Shown: positions 8,702-17,167 of the stretch, piece by piece
Position numbering within the stretch: the first letter of the stretch is position 1
Layout of the letters: every line of letters begins with the position of its first letter
Assembly: GCA_047975265.1 (NCBI GenBank)
Contig: JBKEDE010000030.1
Span: 1-64,000, forward strand
Length of the DNA: 64,000 nucleotides
Source: UJ101 sp047975265
GTDB taxonomy: Bacteria > Bacteroidota > Bacteroidia > Flavobacteriales > UJ101
Direction: 5' to 3'
Notes under the pieces: model-generated
Databases searched by the model: none
The model's input: only the letters and a program-made list of their open reading frames with translations
What the model was told of the DNA's origin: nothing
Position numbers and translations under genes: made by a program

Positions 8702-9316
8702 ATGGAAATTATCAATATTTTAGATATTATCGGAACAGGGTTTTTCGCCGTTTCAGGAGCTTTATCAGCCATGAATAAACGTTTGGATTTGTTTGGGGTT
8801 TTTATTGTATCAGGAGCTACGGCGATAGGAGGAGGAACCATTCGTGATTTACTAATAGGAGACCAGCCGGTAGCTTGGATAAAATCTTTGGTATATCCCA
8901 CTATGATTTTAATCGGGTATTTGTTAGCCGTACTTTTTAGAAAAAAATTAAGTTATTTAAGAAAAACATTCTTTATTTTTGATACGGTCGGATTAGCAAT
9001 ATTTACTATTATAGGAGTAAAAAAAGGACTTTATTTTGGAATTGATCCGATTCTATGCATTATGTTAGGAATGATGACAGGTACTTTTGGAGGTGTAGTG
9101 CGTGATATCTTGGTTAATGATGTTCCTTTGATATTCCGAAGAGAAATTTATGCTTTGGCAAGTGTTTCCGGAGGATTACTTTTTATTATATTGTACAAAA
9201 TGGGTGTAACGGATACTATAATTTACATTTCTACGGTTTTAACGGTTATTGCTATCAGAACAGTAGTAGTTTGTTATAATATTTCATTACCGACAATCTA
9301 TCATGATAAAAATTAA
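8702..9316 (+). CDS. TRIC / UPF0126 family membrane channel
   Basis: This 204-residue protein has about seven hydrophobic helices and two glycine-rich repeats that mark the trimeric intracellular cation channel fold, GATAIGGGTIRDLLIG (about residues 40-55) and MTGTFGGVVRDILVND (about 125-140). Prokaryotic TRIC proteins (YadS/YicG type) form trimeric cation channels and have been linked to glycine uptake in E. coli. Its last codons overlap the start of the following Nudix gene by 14 bases. Confidence 0.9.
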   Translation: MEIINILDIIGTGFFAVSGALSAMNKRLDLFGVFIVSGATAIGGGTIRDLLIGDQPVAWIKSLVYPTMILIGYLLAVLFRKKLSYLRKTFFIFDTVGLAIFTIIGVKKGLYFGIDPILCIMLGMMTGTFGGVVRDILVNDVPLIFRREIYALASVSGGLLFIILYKMGVTDTIIYISTVLTVIAIRTVVVCYNISLPTIYHDKN

Positions 9317-9932
9317 ATTAGAAAGATTTCTAAACCATATACAAAATCAAGCATTAGTAGGAGAGGAGGCTCATAAAGAGATGTCTCCGATTGATCGAAG
9401 TACTATTTTGGTAAAGGATTTGAATTTGAATAAAGTCCGGAAAGCATCGGTTTTAATTGTATTGTATGAAGAAAAAGGATCTATTTGTTTTCCTTTGATT
9501 GAACGCCACATTTATGAAGGAAATCATTCCGGAGAAATTGGTCTGCCCGGAGGAAAGATAGAAAAATTTGACAAAGATGCATCTGAAGCAGCACTGCGAG
9601 AAACGGAAGAAGAGTTAGGAATTAGGCAAGGTGATGTGAAAATAATAAGGGAATTAACGTCAATTTATATTCCTCCAAGTAATTTTTTAGTAACACCTTA
9701 CATTGGTTTTTTGTCAGAAAAACCGTATTATTTTCCTGATCCGGTTGAAGTTAAAAATATTATTAAACTAACAGTAAATCAGTTAATTGATAATAAAAAT
9801 AATGTAAGAGTAGATATAAATAAAAGACATATACAAATAAAAGTTCCTGCATTTCAATTTAAAGATTATGTCGTTTGGGGAGCAACAGCGTGTATATTAA
9901 ATGAATTAAGATATTTGTTAAAAAATCATTAA
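9303..9932 (+). CDS. Nudix hydrolase, likely CoA pyrophosphatase
   Basis: This 209-residue protein has a complete Nudix box beginning GGKIEKFDKDASEAALRETE and continuing EELGI (about residues 82-106). The segment just before it, FPLIERHIYEGNHSGEIGLP, is in the place of the NuCoA motif, which points to the NUDT7/NudL group that hydrolyses the pyrophosphate bond of coenzyme A or acyl-CoA. The metal-binding REtEEElG residues are intact. It overlaps the TRIC gene by 14 bases and precedes an acyltransferase by 16, so the three are probably one transcript. Confidence 0.85.
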   Translation: MIKIKLERFLNHIQNQALVGEEAHKEMSPIDRSTILVKDLNLNKVRKASVLIVLYEEKGSICFPLIERHIYEGNHSGEIGLPGGKIEKFDKDASEAALRETEEELGIRQGDVKIIRELTSIYIPPSNFLVTPYIGFLSEKPYYFPDPVEVKNIIKLTVNQLIDNKNNVRVDINKRHIQIKVPAFQFKDYVVWGATACILNELRYLLKNH

Positions 9933-9948
9933 TTTTGTTAAATCGGCA

Positions 9949-10764
9949 ATGTTTTATATGAAAAAGAAAAAAGGAAATTTATTTGTTAATCCGTTTGGAC
10001 ATTTACATATCATAAAACGATTTCTTATTTTTATTTTAGGAATCGTTTCTTACAATCGATATAATGGGTTTAATAAATTAAAAATAACAGGAACAGAATA
10101 CTTACACGATTTAGAACCTCATGGTGTATTATTTGTATCAAATCATCAAACCTATTTTGCAGATGTTTTTGCTATGTATCATGTTATGTGTAGTGTCAAT
10201 AACGGATATGATAATACGATAAAAAATCCTATTTACTTGTTAAATCCTAAGGTAGACATGTATTATATCGCTGCCAAAGAAACTATGAACAAAGGATTTA
10301 TAGCAAAGGTTTTTGCTTATGCAGGAGCCATTACGGTAAAAAGAACATGGCGTGAAGAAGGGAAAGATGTAACCCGAAAAGTGGACTTTAACGAAATTTC
10401 AAATATTGGTATTGCTTTAGATAACGGATGGGTTATCACTTTTCCTCAAGGAACTACTAAAGCATTTATGCCTGGGAGAAAAGGAACTGCTCATATCATT
10501 AAGAAATATAAACCGATTGTTATTCCTGTTGTAATTGATGGTTTTAGAAGAGCCTTTGATAAAAAAGGATTAATTGTGAAAAAGAAAGGAGTAGAGCAGA
10601 AAATAACTTTTAAAAAACCTTTGGATATTGATTATGAGAATGAAGATACCGATTCTATTATAAAAAAGATAATGGATGCCATTGAGCAATCACCTGAATT
10701 TTTAAAAGTAAAGCCTCTTGACAATCAGGAAGATGAAGAATATTCTCGTAGAAATTTTTATTAA
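9949..10764 (+). CDS. 1-acyl-sn-glycerol-3-phosphate acyltransferase-like protein (PlsC family)
   Basis: This 271-residue protein belongs to the PlsC/LPLAT family that acylates lysophosphatidate at the inner membrane. A hydrophobic segment lies near residues 25-45. The catalytic region reads SNHQTYFADVF (about residues 63-73), where the Asp is six positions after His instead of five as in HX4D. The second motif reads FPQGTTKAF in place of the usual FPEGTR. Both changes are in conserved places, so the protein belongs to a divergent subgroup. The ATG at 9949 is followed by a second at 9958 (MKKKKGN), which may be the true start. A convergent terminator follows. Confidence 0.85.
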   Translation: MFYMKKKKGNLFVNPFGHLHIIKRFLIFILGIVSYNRYNGFNKLKITGTEYLHDLEPHGVLFVSNHQTYFADVFAMYHVMCSVNNGYDNTIKNPIYLLNPKVDMYYIAAKETMNKGFIAKVFAYAGAITVKRTWREEGKDVTRKVDFNEISNIGIALDNGWVITFPQGTTKAFMPGRKGTAHIIKKYKPIVIPVVIDGFRRAFDKKGLIVKKKGVEQKITFKKPLDIDYENEDTDSIIKKIMDAIEQSPEFLKVKPLDNQEDEEYSRRNFY

Positions 10765-10765
10765 A

Positions 10766-10808
10766 AAGAAACACCCCAACCGTATAAAAAATGATTGAGG
10801 TGTTCTTT
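10766..10808. terminator. Bidirectional terminator between convergent genes
   Basis: An imperfect stem AAGAAACACCCCAA / TTGAGGTGTTCTT lies in the gap between the acyltransferase stop and the stop of the surface protein. A-rich sequence on the left and T-rich sequence on the right let it serve both strands. Confidence 0.65.
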
Positions 10809-10828
10809 GTGGTTTGAAAAATTAATTT

Positions 10829-12049
10829 TTAAGGAACTTTAATTTCCTCAAGAGTAAAGTAGGCTTTGGTTATCGAACAGATTCCACCAGGACAGGTATC
10901 TTCACCGGCAATAGAATAGGGAGAAGATAAGCCCATCATAAATCGTAAATTATAAAAAGTTTTATCATTCATATCATAAGTTGTAAAAGTATATAATCGT
11001 TGGTCAGGTAATCCTCCATCATGAACACCGGGATCTCCCCAATCGGGGAAATTATCAGAAGTTTGACCTATTGCATCGACTAATGTTGTTACACTTCCAT
11101 TAAATCCCGCCCATTGATTTGCAGGAAGTCTCACTTGGTTAGCAGCAGTCCCTCCGGCTCCTCCATATAAAAAATGTACATTTTGAATAATATCTACAGT
11201 AGAAGAAGAATTATTCCTAATTTGAAGACTTGCAGCATTAACAGGAAAACCAACAGGAACAAAACAGCGTACAGAGAATCTACCGTCAGGAGAATTAGCT
11301 ACAAGATGATATCCGTCTCTTCCATCTTCACTAGTAGCTTCTAAATGACCTAATATAGCCACTTTTTTAATATCAGCATTATTGGATGAAGCTCCTACGG
11401 TCATATCACAATTATCAAAACTACTTCCTGTATTTAGTTCAATTCCGGCAGTATTTAATCCAGTTTCGGTTATATTAAACGTAGCTGTAATAGGAGAAGC
11501 TGAAGTAGGGGTTCCGCTTACCAGAAAAGTAAGTTCTCCCGATCCGATTTCTAATTTTCCTGCTTGTAATACAGCGGCTAAATTATTTGTAGAGGCATTT
11601 GGTCCAATAGTATAACCACCGTTATATCGTCCGCCATTACCGCCTGTATAAGATACTTTAAGAACATAATCTGTGATAGTAGTACCCGGATAAGTTGAGG
11701 GTAATAGAGTAGCACTGGCACAATTAATATTAGTTAATTTTGACGGTATAGAAGTAGAATTATCAACAATTCTCCATTCTGTTCCATTCCAAAAGTAGAA
11801 GCCTTTGGTTAAAGTAGTACCGTTATTATAAATTATTAATCCTTCGGTCTGTAAGGTATCTCCGTCTAAATCCATAGTAGAAGAAGTAAGACTTACACGT
11901 GGGACTAATAGTCCTTTGTCTGTTGAAACGATATCCAAAATTGATCCGGTATCCGGACTGCTTGTTCCGATACCTACTTGAGCGTTACTTAGTAAAAAAC
12001 TAAGGTAAGTTGATATGTATAGAACATATCTAAAATAAGTTTTTTTCAT
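10829..12049 (-). CDS. Secreted surface protein with Bacteroidota N-terminal module
   Basis: The chosen start is the ATG at 12049, giving MKKTYFRYVLYIS and a clean signal peptide; an upstream ATG adds seven charged residues. The mature N-terminus carries the module GIGTSSPDTGSILDIVSTDK, followed by LLVPR and later GFYFWNGTEWR, which recurs in many secreted Bacteroidota proteins before variable regions. The remaining 300 residues are Gly, Thr, Ser and Asn rich, beta-type, with four to five cysteines near the end (CPGGICS). I do not recognise the C-terminal part and see no clear T9SS sorting domain. It is monocistronic, with a terminator at its 3' end. Function unknown; probably exported or surface bound. 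Confidence 0.75.
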   Translation of the reverse strand: MKKTYFRYVLYISTYLSFLLSNAQVGIGTSSPDTGSILDIVSTDKGLLVPRVSLTSSTMDLDGDTLQTEGLIIYNNGTTLTKGFYFWNGTEWRIVDNSTSIPSKLTNINCASATLLPSTYPGTTITDYVLKVSYTGGNGGRYNGGYTIGPNASTNNLAAVLQAGKLEIGSGELTFLVSGTPTSASPITATFNITETGLNTAGIELNTGSSFDNCDMTVGASSNNADIKKVAILGHLEATSEDGRDGYHLVANSPDGRFSVRCFVPVGFPVNAASLQIRNNSSSTVDIIQNVHFLYGGAGGTAANQVRLPANQWAGFNGSVTTLVDAIGQTSDNFPDWGDPGVHDGGLPDQRLYTFTTYDMNDKTFYNLRFMMGLSSPYSIAGEDTCPGGICSITKAYFTLEEIKVP

Positions 12050-12267
12050 GACTTTTTCTTTTAGTTTCACTATTTTTAAGTGTTATAGATTCTTATTAAG
12101 GTACAAAGACATAAAAAATACATAAACAATATATTTAATAATCGATGTTTATCTAAAGAAGTGTGTTGAATGATATAAATAAGTAGTTTAAAGAATTTAT
12201 AAAAGAGTCAAATTATATTCAGAATAAAAAACTTAAATTTACCTTTTTAAAAAACATCTATTTTTAA

Positions 12268-13611
12268 GTGAAAGTACATTTTATAGCAATAGGAGGGAGT
12301 GCTATGCATAATTTAGCTATAGCATTGCATACCAGAGGTTTTCAAGTTACAGGATCTGATGATTCCATTTTTGAACCTTCAAGGTCGCGATTAGAAAAAA
12401 AAGGATTACTGCCTGAAAAAACAGGTTGGTTTTCTGAAAAAATTACAACAGACTTAGATGCTGTGATTTTAGGAATGCACGCAAAAGAGGATAATCCTGA
12501 ATTGAAGAAAGCAAAAGAGCTAAACTTAAAAATATATTCGTATCCGGAATATTTATACGAGCAATCTAAGAATAAAACTCGCGTGGTAATTGGCGGATCG
12601 CATGGAAAAACGACTATAACCTCTATGATTTTACATGTATTGAATTATCATGAAATTGAAGTAGATTATATGGTAGGAGCACAGCTGGAAGGGTTTGATT
12701 GTATGGTAAAATTAACGGAAGAAAATGATTTTATAATTTTAGAAGGAGATGAATATTTGTCATCAACATTAGATCGCCGACCCAAATTTCATTTATATAA
12801 ACCTAATATAGCTTTATTGAGTGGTATAGCCTGGGATCATATCAATGTATTTCCAACGTTTGAAAATTATATAGAGCAATTTAAAATTTTTATTTTCTCT
12901 ATAACAAATGGAGGATCAATAATTTATAATATTCAAGACCACCATGTGAAAGAGGTTGTAGAAAGTACGGAGAATATTATAAAAAAATTTCCTTATGAAA
13001 TACCGACTCATATAATTCATGACGGAGTAACTTTATTAAAAACCCAAGAAGGACTTATTCCTTTAGAAATTTTCGGAGAGCATAATTTGTTAAATATGGA
13101 AGGAGCTCGCCTAATTTGCAATCAAATATGTGTTACAGATGAGATGTTTTACGAAGCAATTCAAAGTTTTAAAGGAGCTTCAAAACGTTTGGAGATTGTA
13201 ATAAATAAACCTACATACAAAGTTTTTAAAGATTTTGCACACTCACCGTCTAAGGTAAAAGCCACAACGGAGGCAGTAAAAAAACAGTTTAAAAATCAAA
13301 AGGTAATTGCCTGTTTGGAATTGCATACTTACAGCAGTTTAAATGCCGAGTTTACCCAATTATACGAAGAAGCATTGAATTTTACTGACGAAGCAATCGT
13401 TTTTTATAACGAAGAGGCTTTAAAGATTAAAAGAATGGAAAGGCTTTCAGAAGATTTTATTAAAAAATCATTTAAAAATGAGCAACTAAAAGTTTTTACC
13501 GATTCAGAACAATTAAAAGATTATTTGAAATCCATAGAAAAAAATAACGTTGTATTTTTAATGATGAGTTCAGGTAATTATGGAGGAATTGATTTAATAA
13601 ATATTTTTTAA
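12268..13611 (+). CDS. mpl: UDP-MurNAc : L-alanyl-gamma-D-glutamyl-meso-DAP ligase
   Basis: This 447-residue Mur-ligase family protein has the N-terminal dinucleotide-like motif AIGGSAMHNLAIALHTRGF, the ATP loop GGSHGKTTITS near residue 112 and the central EGDEY and HINVF motifs. Length and the absence of a MurC-type context identify it as Mpl, which re-attaches recycled murein tripeptide to UDP-MurNAc in the cytoplasm. The start codon is GTG; no ATG is available upstream in frame. It is followed after 13 bases by a small gene and then apbE, an order common in flavobacteria. Confidence 0.93.
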   Translation: MKVHFIAIGGSAMHNLAIALHTRGFQVTGSDDSIFEPSRSRLEKKGLLPEKTGWFSEKITTDLDAVILGMHAKEDNPELKKAKELNLKIYSYPEYLYEQSKNKTRVVIGGSHGKTTITSMILHVLNYHEIEVDYMVGAQLEGFDCMVKLTEENDFIILEGDEYLSSTLDRRPKFHLYKPNIALLSGIAWDHINVFPTFENYIEQFKIFIFSITNGGSIIYNIQDHHVKEVVESTENIIKKFPYEIPTHIIHDGVTLLKTQEGLIPLEIFGEHNLLNMEGARLICNQICVTDEMFYEAIQSFKGASKRLEIVINKPTYKVFKDFAHSPSKVKATTEAVKKQFKNQKVIACLELHTYSSLNAEFTQLYEEALNFTDEAIVFYNEEALKIKRMERLSEDFIKKSFKNEQLKVFTDSEQLKDYLKSIEKNNVVFLMMSSGNYGGIDLINIF

Positions 13612-13624
13612 TGGATAACTTTTT

Positions 13625-13993
13625 ATGAAACAAATTGAATTAACAAAGTCCGAAATTCATTATTTAGGAATGAATTATATTGGAGAAATACTTCAAAATG
13701 AAGGATATGAGTTCTTGGCAGTTAATTCGCAACTTAAAAAGCATCCGCAGTTTGTATGTTTTAAAAAGGGTGAACCTACTTCGTTTGTTTTGGTAAAAAC
13801 GGTGTTGTTTCCGGAAAATCCGGATTTATACAATCAAAAGTTAATAGAAAAATTTAAACAACATGCCAAAAAAAATCAAGCAAAAGTATGGTATGTAGGT
13901 GTAAGTTTATCCAATGCAGAAGATAGCACAAAACCTTTATTTAAAGGAAATTCATATCAAATTAAATCAACAGGATTTCAAACTATATTGTAA
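13625..13993 (+). CDS. Small conserved protein between mpl and apbE
   Basis: This 122-residue soluble protein has no signal peptide or membrane segment. The sequence is mixed alpha/beta with VCFKKGEPTSFVLVKTV and KVWYVGVSLSNAEDSTKP. Homologues in this position in flavobacteria often carry the name Na+-translocating NADH-quinone reductase subunit F, but it has no 2Fe-2S cysteines, FAD or NADH motifs, so that name cannot be right. Context between a cell-wall recycling ligase and a flavin transferase gives no firm clue. Function unknown. Confidence 0.75.
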   Translation: MKQIELTKSEIHYLGMNYIGEILQNEGYEFLAVNSQLKKHPQFVCFKKGEPTSFVLVKTVLFPENPDLYNQKLIEKFKQHAKKNQAKVWYVGVSLSNAEDSTKPLFKGNSYQIKSTGFQTIL

Positions 13994-13998
13994 AATTA

Positions 13999-15027
13999 AT
14001 GATGATTCTCAATACTAAAAAAATGAATTTTAAAATCATTCTTTCTATTTTCTTTTTGCTTGTTTTAATTTTTTCATGCACATCTTCAAAATCTGATTGG
14101 AAAGTATCTGAAGGAGCTGTTTTTGGAACTACATACGGGATACAATACGAGGCAAAGGAAAATTTACAAACAGCATTTGATAGTGCTTTTTTAGCCATCA
14201 ACCAATCCATGTCAACCTATGATTCAATGTCTTTAATCTCAAAATTAAATAAAGGAGAGAAGGTGTTTTTAGATCCCATGTTTACAGAGGTGTTTACAAA
14301 GGCAAAAATATATAATAAAAAAACAAAAGGATATTTAGATCCAACCATCGGCGATGTAGTAAATGCGTGGGGTTTTGGTTCTGAAAAAAAAATAGAAAAG
14401 TTAGATTCGTCTAAGATAGATTCCTTAATGCGGTATGTAGGAATTCAAAATCTGTATATAGAAAACGATCAATTAATCAAAAAATATCCGCAAACTTATT
14501 TAGAGTTTAATGCCTTTGCAAAAGGATATGCTTTAGACATTATTGCTCGTATTTTAGATCAAAAAAACATTCAAAATTATTTAATTGAGATTGGTGGAGA
14601 AATTCGTTGCAAAGGAATGAATACAAAAAGAAAACATTGGTTGGTTGGGATTGATAAACCTATTGAAAATGCTAATGACAGAGAATTCTCTGCTAAAGTT
14701 AAGTTGTTCAATCAAAGTATGGCAACTTCGGGAAATTATCGTAAATATTATGAAGATGATGAAGGTAACAAATTTGTTCACACAATTGACCCGCATAACG
14801 GGTATCCGGTTCAGTCAAATTTATTAAGTGTTGCTGTTATCGCAGAAGATTGTATGACGGCAGATGCTTATGCGACAGCTTTTATGGCTATGGGGATGGA
14901 GAAAGCCAAAATATTTTTAAAAGAAAATTCTACTGTTCAAAGTATGTTATTATATTCAGATAATCAAGGAAATATAAAAGTATGGACAACAAGAGATTTT
15001 CCAATGGTTGATGATAAAGCAAAATAA
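13999..15027 (+). CDS. apbE: FAD:protein FMN transferase
   Basis: This 342-residue lipoprotein attaches FMN to threonine or serine in target proteins such as NqrB, NqrC or RnfG on the periplasmic side. The signal peptide ends FSC; the ATG at 14023 (MNFKIILSIFF) gives a more compact signal than the one at 13999 and may be the true start. Family motifs are GTTYGIQY, FNAFAKGYALD, EIGGEIRCKG and the metal-site segment MTADAYATAFMAMG. No target flavoprotein is encoded in the window; an Nqr complex elsewhere is the likely client. Confidence 0.92.
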   Translation: MMILNTKKMNFKIILSIFFLLVLIFSCTSSKSDWKVSEGAVFGTTYGIQYEAKENLQTAFDSAFLAINQSMSTYDSMSLISKLNKGEKVFLDPMFTEVFTKAKIYNKKTKGYLDPTIGDVVNAWGFGSEKKIEKLDSSKIDSLMRYVGIQNLYIENDQLIKKYPQTYLEFNAFAKGYALDIIARILDQKNIQNYLIEIGGEIRCKGMNTKRKHWLVGIDKPIENANDREFSAKVKLFNQSMATSGNYRKYYEDDEGNKFVHTIDPHNGYPVQSNLLSVAVIAEDCMTADAYATAFMAMGMEKAKIFLKENSTVQSMLLYSDNQGNIKVWTTRDFPMVDDKAK

Positions 15028-15052
15028 ACATTTACTTTATAAGCAAAAAATA

Positions 15053-15961
15053 TTAAAGCTGTGAAGAAATAATTTTTTCAAGAGATTTTGTTTTGGTATG
15101 GTGTTTTTCCAACCATTTTTGATATGCAGAATTTTTATCTTTTAACAAATAATAAGCTGCTGTTTCTGATAAATTATTTTCTTGTATTTTGATAAAAATA
15201 GGAGCATAGAATGTCCAATATTCTCCTTTTTTTAAATGATTAGTTTCTTTAAGTGAAATGCCTAAGAAATCAAATTGTTTTGTAAGTAATTTAATCTCAT
15301 CTTTTATATCAAAATTTCCTACAATACTTTGGGTGGATAATATAAAATCAGTATGGTTAAAATCATTTATCTTTGAAAGTTTCTTTTGAGTACCGGAAGA
15401 ATTATAAGTATTATGCAGACTCATTTTATTTTCAGAAGACGATGAAGTTTTAACAAACGCTTTTCTTTTAAAGAGTTCTTTAATACTGATGATATTTTGT
15501 TGGGAATATTTACTATCAGGATCTAAAAACTCACTCATAATCAGAGCCATTAAAGCTGCTGTCCTATTTTGATTGTATTCGATTCTTCCGATAGCGTTGT
15601 GTAAAAGTATGTTGTCTTTATAATGTTGTAAAAGGGGTAAAAGCGTTATAGAAGCTTCATAATCTTTATTATTATTAAGAAATAAAATAGCTTTTTCATA
15701 TCGTATTTGAAAACTATTAGGATATTTTTTTAAACCTAAATCATAAAATTTGGCAGCGTTTATTTCATTTTTATCAAATTCATAGGCATGACCACATTTA
15801 ATAAAAGTTTGTTCATCAAGCTGAGCGGTTTCTTTAGAGCATAAATTTTGTGCTTTATTATATTTTTTTTGTACAATATAATCACTTATTTCAGTATTTA
15901 GATTTTGACCTGAAATAATGGATAAATAGCATGATAACATTATAAAAATAAATAATTTCAT
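15053..15961 (-). CDS. Exported TPR-like protein
   Basis: This 302-residue protein has an N-terminal signal peptide (cleavage likely after SG in SIISGQNLN). The first half is built of helix pairs resembling tetratricopeptide units, for example FYDLGLKKYPNSFQIRYEKA and IRYEKAILFLNNNKDYEAS. The C-terminal 120 residues contain GISLKETNHLKKGEYWTFYA and resemble DUF4919-type Bacteroidota proteins, but weakly. It stands alone between convergent apbE and the LptF/G-type gene. The function is unknown. Confidence 0.65.
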   Translation of the reverse strand: MKLFIFIMLSCYLSIISGQNLNTEISDYIVQKKYNKAQNLCSKETAQLDEQTFIKCGHAYEFDKNEINAAKFYDLGLKKYPNSFQIRYEKAILFLNNNKDYEASITLLPLLQHYKDNILLHNAIGRIEYNQNRTAALMALIMSEFLDPDSKYSQQNIISIKELFKRKAFVKTSSSSENKMSLHNTYNSSGTQKKLSKINDFNHTDFILSTQSIVGNFDIKDEIKLLTKQFDFLGISLKETNHLKKGEYWTFYAPIFIKIQENNLSETAAYYLLKDKNSAYQKWLEKHHTKTKSLEKIISSQL

Positions 15962-16020
15962 ACCCCTATTTTGTTGTTTAATTATACATAAACAAAAATG
16001 AAGCCATGAAATGTTAAAAA

Positions 16021-17157
16021 TCAGAAAAGAGCTCTTTTAAAGTATAAAAAAATAGTTAATAATCCAAAAATAATATTTGGAGCTATTGCTGCAACCATAG
16101 GGTCTAAAGATTCATTGGATGATAAAATACCTACACTGAAATTAAAAAAAACATAAGAAAAAGCGATTAAAAGTCCCATTACCAAACTGAAACCAATTCC
16201 TCCTCGTCGTTTTTTTGAAGAAATGGAGAGCCCTAAAATAGTTAAAATAAACGTAGAAAAAGGTAAGCTGGTTCTTTGATACAACGTTGTGTAATAGGTG
16301 TTTGTATAGCCTGCTCCTTCTATTTTTTTTCGTTCTATAAATTTTAAAAGTTCAGGTGTGGTTAAGTTTTCTGCAATATCATTTTCGGGCAGTAAAAAAT
16401 CAGGATTGGCTTCTAATTTAATTTTAAATTTACCATGATAAACAACACTATCGTCATACTCATGAATTTTGTTGGATTTAATAGAATCTACTTGATTGAT
16501 ATTCCCAAATTTTTCATACGCATTTCTTAAAATGTAAACCGAACTATCTGCATTCCATTCCACTTGTTTTGCTGTTAAAGCATAATCTCTACTCAAAGAA
16601 TCGTTAAATGTAAAATAACTAAAACCATTTCCTTTTTGAGAATTTTTATTGTAACTCAGAATGTTTAATTGTTCTTTGGGTGTAATAAAAGCAGTAATTT
16701 TTTTACTTCTATTTTGATCCATTTTATCATGATACGAAATGAGATACTTTGAGTGAAATTCATTCTTTTTCACATTGGAATAAGGAAGAATATAATGATT
16801 GATTCCCAAAGCAATTAAGCCAATAAAAATTCCGCTGATAAAATAAGGTCTTGCTATTCGGTGAAAATTGATACCACTTGACTGCATAGCAACAATTTCT
16901 GTATTACTCGTGATTTTTGATGTAAAAAGAATCACTGATATAAAAACGACAATCTGAACAAAATTATTGGCTAAAAAAACAATATAATAAAGAGAATAAT
17001 TTTTCAAATAATCAAGAGAGGTACCTCCGTTCATCTCTAAACGTTCTTGCCGTTGATTTAAGTCGATTAAAACAACGATAAGAATTAAAAAAAAGATGGT
17101 AAAGAAAAATGTACCAAAAAGTTTTTTTATGATATACCAATCTAATTTTTTAAGCAT
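16021..17157 (-). CDS. LptF/LptG family permease
   Basis: This 378-residue protein has three membrane helices near the N-terminus (about 12-32, 55-75, 100-118), a large periplasmic beta-rich domain (about 130-275) and three helices near the C-terminus. That is the YjgP/YjgQ architecture of the LptFG pair, which with LptB moves lipopolysaccharide from the inner membrane to the LptA bridge. RTSLPFSTFILTILGLSISS in the fifth helix is typical. Whether it is F or G cannot be decided here. Its start lies 10 bases after the tgt stop, and this tgt-lptF/G order is common in flavobacteria. Confidence 0.9.
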   Translation of the reverse strand: MLKKLDWYIIKKLFGTFFFTIFFLILIVVLIDLNQRQERLEMNGGTSLDYLKNYSLYYIVFLANNFVQIVVFISVILFTSKITSNTEIVAMQSSGINFHRIARPYFISGIFIGLIALGINHYILPYSNVKKNEFHSKYLISYHDKMDQNRSKKITAFITPKEQLNILSYNKNSQKGNGFSYFTFNDSLSRDYALTAKQVEWNADSSVYILRNAYEKFGNINQVDSIKSNKIHEYDDSVVYHGKFKIKLEANPDFLLPENDIAENLTTPELLKFIERKKIEGAGYTNTYYTTLYQRTSLPFSTFILTILGLSISSKKRRGGIGFSLVMGLLIAFSYVFFNFSVGILSSNESLDPMVAAIAPNIIFGLLTIFLYFKRALF

Positions 17158-17167
17158 TTTTAATTAT

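Noticed and set aside
13625..13993. Annotation as Na+-translocating NADH-quinone reductase subunit F
   Set aside because: No iron-sulfur cysteines, FAD or NADH motifs, and only 122 residues against about 400.
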